Source: Ochromonadaceae sp. CCMP2298
Lineage: Eukaryota; Sar; Synurophyceae; Ochromonadales; Ochromonadaceae
Direction of reading: 5' to 3'
Length of the DNA stretch: 11,697 bases
Assembly: GCA_026770595.1 (NCBI GenBank)
Contig: MU633771.1
Span: forward strand, 3,492 to 15,188
Below the pieces are notes generated by a model. The model did no database searches. It was not told the origin of the DNA and saw nothing but the letters and a program-made list of their open reading frames with translations. The translations under genes were made by a program, and so were the position numbers. The stretch's first letter is position 1. Every line of letters starts with the position of its first letter. Shown piece by piece: positions 8,429-11,697 of the stretch.

Positions 8429-8640
8429 GTTTGATGAGTCAAACACCAGCCTAGATCAAGAAACCCCCGCCTTCCCAAAACCCCCGCCTTGTGCCAAGTT
8501 TTGCCACACCCCCACATTCTTCAGGATCTGGTGGCAGTGGGTGAACTGGCGTAGAAGTCACTTTTGGTGACAACTCTTCCTTTGGAAGAGGCCGCAACCC
8601 CCACCTACCACTTCCCCCCAGATGGTCTGAGCAAAGGAGG
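8429..8640. other. Upstream region of the Twinkle gene
   Basis: No separate gene is seen. The 13-mer AAACCCCCGCCTT is repeated at 8461-8473 and 8478-8490. A 7 bp hairpin CTCTTCC-TTT-GGAAGAG lies at 8574-8590, 50 bp before the ATG. No TATA box is evident. This is presumably promoter and 5' UTR. Confidence 0.45.
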
Positions 8641-11509
8641 ATGTGGTCTGGATTGCGCAGACCGCGGTGGAGGCTCGCGCGCACGGTCAGCTCTTTGAAT
8701 GGCTCCAGCACCTTCAAACCGCTGAGAAAAGACCTGATCGATGTGTTGAACCGGTTCGGTACAGACATTAGGGAGAAATCTCCTGGCCAGTTTGAACTAC
8801 GGGAGTGCAAGCTGTGCGACAAGGGCAACCGGGATGCTCTGGATAACCTGTGGAAGCTGACTGTATGGGAGAACGGAGGCTTCAATTGTTTCCGCTGCTC
8901 GACCAAGGGCAACTGGACGGATTTGAAGGAAGCGAGCGGTAGAGTTGGGAGGGCTCCTGGAGCTAGGGGGGGTAGCTTCACTGCGCTGAAACCTTCCTCT
9001 GCCTCTTCTTCTACCTTCTCCTCTACCTCCTCCTCTGCCCCTACCTCCTCCTCTTCCGCCTCTGACAGCGAGCCAAAAGCATACGTCATTCCCAACCAGG
9101 CCATCTACAAAAAGGCCCAGTCTTCGCTCTTCGACCCTCCACAGACGGGGGGTAACGGCTTTGAGCGGCGGGTCAGTCAGGCACAGCAAGACCAGGCGAG
9201 AAAATATCTGAACGAGGTGCGGGGGATTAACGACACCACTCTGCTTAAGTACTCAGTAGGCGTGGCTGTCCAGCAGTACCTGAATGACGTCAATGAGTGG
9301 GTGGACCATGTGTGCGTTACGTTTCCCTGGGTCGTGCACGTGGCCCAGTCGGATCTGCACGGCGCGGTCTTCGCGAGTGCGGCGGACAAGGAGGCGGGGG
9401 GGGGAGGGGGGGGAGGGGGGAGTCTAATCGCACGCATGAAGTACAGGTAAGACCAATGTACCAATGTACTACCCTATTTCTACCCTATTACTACCCCATT
9501 ACTACCCCATTACTACCCCATTACTACCCCATTACTACCCCATTACTACCATATTCCTATCTTCTTACTACCCTGTTCTTATTTGATACACGTATCTAAC
9601 TATATCTAACTTTATTTTCCTACATTGTTTCTTTATTGTGTAGATCCCTCCAGACCAAAGGCCTGCAGCGCATTCTTCCCAAGGGCGGCATGTGGGGGTT
9701 CTTTGGCTGGCAGCTGACCCCCGCATCGGTCCCCCCTGTCCCCGGGCGGCGCGCTATAGTCATCACGGAGGGCGAGTACGACGCCATGGCGGTCAGCCAA
9801 GCCCTGGACGTATTCCGCAACGACAATACGCTCCCCGAGAGCCTCAAGGATGTGCAGGCTGTGTCGCTGCCCAACGGGTGCAACTCCCTGCCGGCGGATC
9901 TAGTCGCCCTGTTGAGGCCCTACGACCGCATTTATCTGTGGCTGGACGGGGACAGGGCGGGCCAAGACGCGGCGGAGAAGTTCGCCGTGAAGCTGGGCGC
10001 GCATAGGTGCATGATCGTGAAGGCTGGGGATTCTGACGAGGTGAGCACACACACACACGCACATACATACATACATATATACACATACATATACACACAC
10101 ACACGCACACAGCATGAAAGCATTCTACTCAACAAACAGCTTCCACACATAATTTTGTTTCATTTCTTTTTCCTTCTCTCTCACATCTCACCTCCTACCT
10201 CCTAACCTCCACCACACATCCTCCATCCCCCAACCTCCATCCCCCAACCCCCTACAACCTACCCCCTCCAACAGAACCCCCCCAAAGACGCCAACGACGC
10301 ACTGCGCCGCGACCCCCTCCTCGTACTGCAAATGCTGACCGCCGCCCGGTCAAACAGCCAGCAGCACATCCAGTCCTTTGCGCAGCTGCGGTCCTCAGTG
10401 CGGCAGGAGGTGGCGCAGGCGCGCCAGAGGGTGCTGCGGGCACAGCGGGCCGCCGCCGCCGCCCTAGCCGCCTTGAATGGGGGGGACCCCGGGGTGGGTG
10501 GTGACGTAGGAGGGGCGGGGGTGCTGGAGGAGGAGGAGTGGGAGGAGGGGTACGACGGGGGCACTGCGGTGTCCAGCCTGCCCCAGCTGACCGCCATCTG
10601 CAAGGGCTTCCGCAGGGGGGAACTGGTGGTCTTCACGGGACCAACCGGTAAGACCTACTGTCCCATTTTCTATAACCTATAAACCCTTGGGTTTTAGGTT
10701 CTATGCCCTATCTCAAGGGCTTTAGGGTTATAGGTCAACCCTACCCTATTTGGGTTAGAACCCCCCCCCCCTGTCTCGTGAGGATATAATAATTCTGTGT
10801 TATCGTCCTGACGCACCTGCACTCGATGCTTCTGCTCTGCTGAGGCCCAACAAAACCTGAAGACAGCACTCGTGGACTTGCTGCACTCGCCGCCACTCCT
10901 CCCTCCACTAATCCTCCCTTGCAACCCTCCTCCCCCCTCCCCTCCCCTCCCCTCTCCTCTCCTCTCCTCTCCTGTTCCATTTTTTCCCCCTTCTGTTCCC
11001 CTTTTTGTCCCTTTTGTCCCTCTTTTGGTACCTCGCTGTACATCGGGTTCACATGTCCACATATTAGGCAGCGGGAAGACCACCCTCCTCTCGCAGATGA
11101 GCGTGGACTTCGCGCAGCAGGGCAAGCCCACCCTATGGGGCTCCTTCGAGATAAAGAACGTGCGGCTCATGAGCAAGCTGCTGCAGCAGGCGCACAAGCA
11201 GGCCCCGCTGCACGAACTGGATGCGGACAGACTGGAGAGGGTGAGAGGGCCTAGGGGTGTGTATATACCTCACATCTCATATCTCATATCTCACATCTCA
11301 TATCTCACATCTCATATCTCACATCTCATATCTCATGTAATGTCTCATCCCTCAAATATGGTATCCATCCTCCCTCGTGTCTGGTTCTGCCCCTACTCTG
11401 TCCTTCATACCTATACCTATACCTATACCTATACCTACAGGTGATGACGGATTTCGAAGACCTGCCTCTGCGGTTCCTGAACTTCCACGGAGCCACCGAC
11501 ATCGACCAG
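8641..11509 (+). CDS. Mitochondrial primase-helicase, Twinkle/T7 gp4 type, 5' part (606 aa visible)
   Basis: Exons: 8641-9446, 9644-10040, 10275-10647, 11068-11240 and 11441-11509, all GT-AG, joining in frame across mixed phases; the gene continues beyond the window. The Arg-rich N-terminus ([18 protein letters not shown]) looks like a mitochondrial presequence. A zinc finger has Cys56, 59, 83 and 86 (CKLC and CFRC). The TOPRIM primase fold follows: [10 protein letters not shown] (309-318), [10 protein letters not shown] (367-376) and KDAND (405-409), so primase residues lost in animal Twinkle are kept. The helicase begins [20 protein letters not shown] with Walker A GPTGSGKTT ending near 531 (split by intron 3), then [10 protein letters not shown]. 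Such enzymes unwind and prime mtDNA (and plastid DNA in plants). Linkers are expanded by Ser/Thr, poly-Gly and Ala/Gly/Glu tracts. ATG 8641 is chosen for the presequence. Confidence 0.93.
9476..9551. repeat. ATTACTACCCC tandem repeat in Twinkle intron 1
   Basis: About six units of the 11-mer ATTACTACCCC fill the middle of the 197 bp intron 9447-9643. The donor is GTAAGA and the acceptor TTGTGTAG. Each Twinkle intron has its own, different repeat. Confidence 0.85.
10046..10112. repeat. CA/ATACAT microsatellite in Twinkle intron 2
   Basis: CA dinucleotides with an ATACAT centre start 5 bp after the donor GTGAGC of intron 10041-10274. The rest of the intron is pyrimidine- and CCTCCAAC-rich up to the acceptor AACAG. 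Confidence 0.85.
10648..11067. repeat. Repeat-rich Twinkle intron 3 (420 bp)
   Basis: This longest intron splits the Walker A codon run. It holds inverted pairs around 10674-10705 (AACCTATAAACCC with GGGTTTTAGGTT), a 10-base C-run at 10761-10770, and a CCCCT/CTCCT polypyrimidine block at about 10928-10975. The acceptor is ACATATTAG at 11067. Open frames on the minus strand here are low-complexity artefacts. Confidence 0.65.
11270..11435. repeat. ATCTCATATCTCAC and CTATAC repeats in Twinkle intron 4
   Basis: A 14 bp ATCTCATATCTCAC-type repeat covers 11270-11336 and a CTATAC hexamer repeat 11411-11435 runs almost into the acceptor at 11440. The 200 bp intron spans 11241-11440. Confidence 0.85.
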
Positions 11510-11514
11510 GTGAG

Positions 11515-11670
11515 CTGCTGTCTGCTCTATGCTGTCTGTATGCTGCGTACTGTCTGCTGTATGCTATATGCTGCTGTCCCTTACCCTGCTGTCTGCTCTA
11601 TGCTGTCTGTATGCTGCGTACTGTCTGCTGTATGCTATATGCTGCTGTCCCTTACCCTGCTGTCTGCTCC
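11515..11670. repeat. 71 bp perfect tandem repeat in Twinkle intron 5
   Basis: Two identical 71 bp units, 11515-11585 and 11586-11656, are followed by 14 bp of a third. They begin right after the donor GTGAGC at 11510. The unit is rich in CTGCTGT and CTGTATG sub-repeats. The intron runs off the window end. Confidence 0.9.
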
Positions 11671-11697
11671 CCCGCACCCTGTTCTAAACCCCCCCCC

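Noticed and set aside
8392-8570. Plus-strand frame starting MGQLRAIFE toward Twinkle
   Set aside because: Its start is the inverted copy of the minus-strand gene's start, and the rest is Pro/Trp-rich with no conserved features.

Overview
The window is nuclear DNA of an unidentified microbial eukaryote. The genes have GT-AG spliceosomal introns, protein-coding exons are GC-rich, and introns and intergenic gaps are full of simple C-rich, CA-rich or TATC-type repeats. A class II-like trehalose phosphate synthase, a Tubby-like protein, a UBE2D-type E2 and a Twinkle primase-helicase with complete primase motifs fit a free-living protist or alga. I cannot name the lineage. No tRNA, rRNA or CRISPR array was seen.

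Layout. (1) 50-654: last exon of a trehalose-6-phosphate synthase/phosphatase-like gene. (2) 655-1362: repeat-rich intergenic gap. (3) 1363-3081: three-exon Tubby-like gene, 438 aa. (4) 3655-4220: two-exon E2 ubiquitin-conjugating enzyme, 147 aa, with HCN in place of HPN. (5) 4221-5416: gap holding two copies of a 62-67 bp palindromic element and a foldback element with 169 bp arms. (6) 5417-7136: three-exon gene for a predicted secreted AAA-ATPase-like (PF09820-type) protein. Its C-terminal frame is broken by a 98 bp palindromic insertion. The displaced C-terminal coding segment lies at 7196-7357. (7) 7358-8640: weakly coding region with a third, partial copy of the small palindrome, a possible minus-strand coiled-coil gene (7891-8301) and a nested inverted repeat over that gene's start. 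(8) 8641 to the window end: first five exons of a mitochondrial Twinkle-type primase-helicase, with the rest off the window.

The flanking genes are conserved housekeeping genes on the plus strand: sugar phosphate metabolism, phosphoinositide/cilium-linked Tubby, ubiquitination and mtDNA replication. They do not form a pathway. The middle, about 4.4-8.4 kb, looks different: bacterial-like AAA-ATPase, a predicted signal peptide, and five palindromic or foldback structures. It looks like an accessory, rearrangement-prone island. The most striking feature is the double palindrome inside the ATPase gene. Removing exactly 98 bp restores the reading frame. The inserted bases are inverted copies of the two flanks (25 and 70 bp) plus a 3 bp AGA duplication, which is the pattern expected when two hairpin-capped break ends are opened off-centre and joined. 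An amplification or assembly chimera is the main rival explanation.
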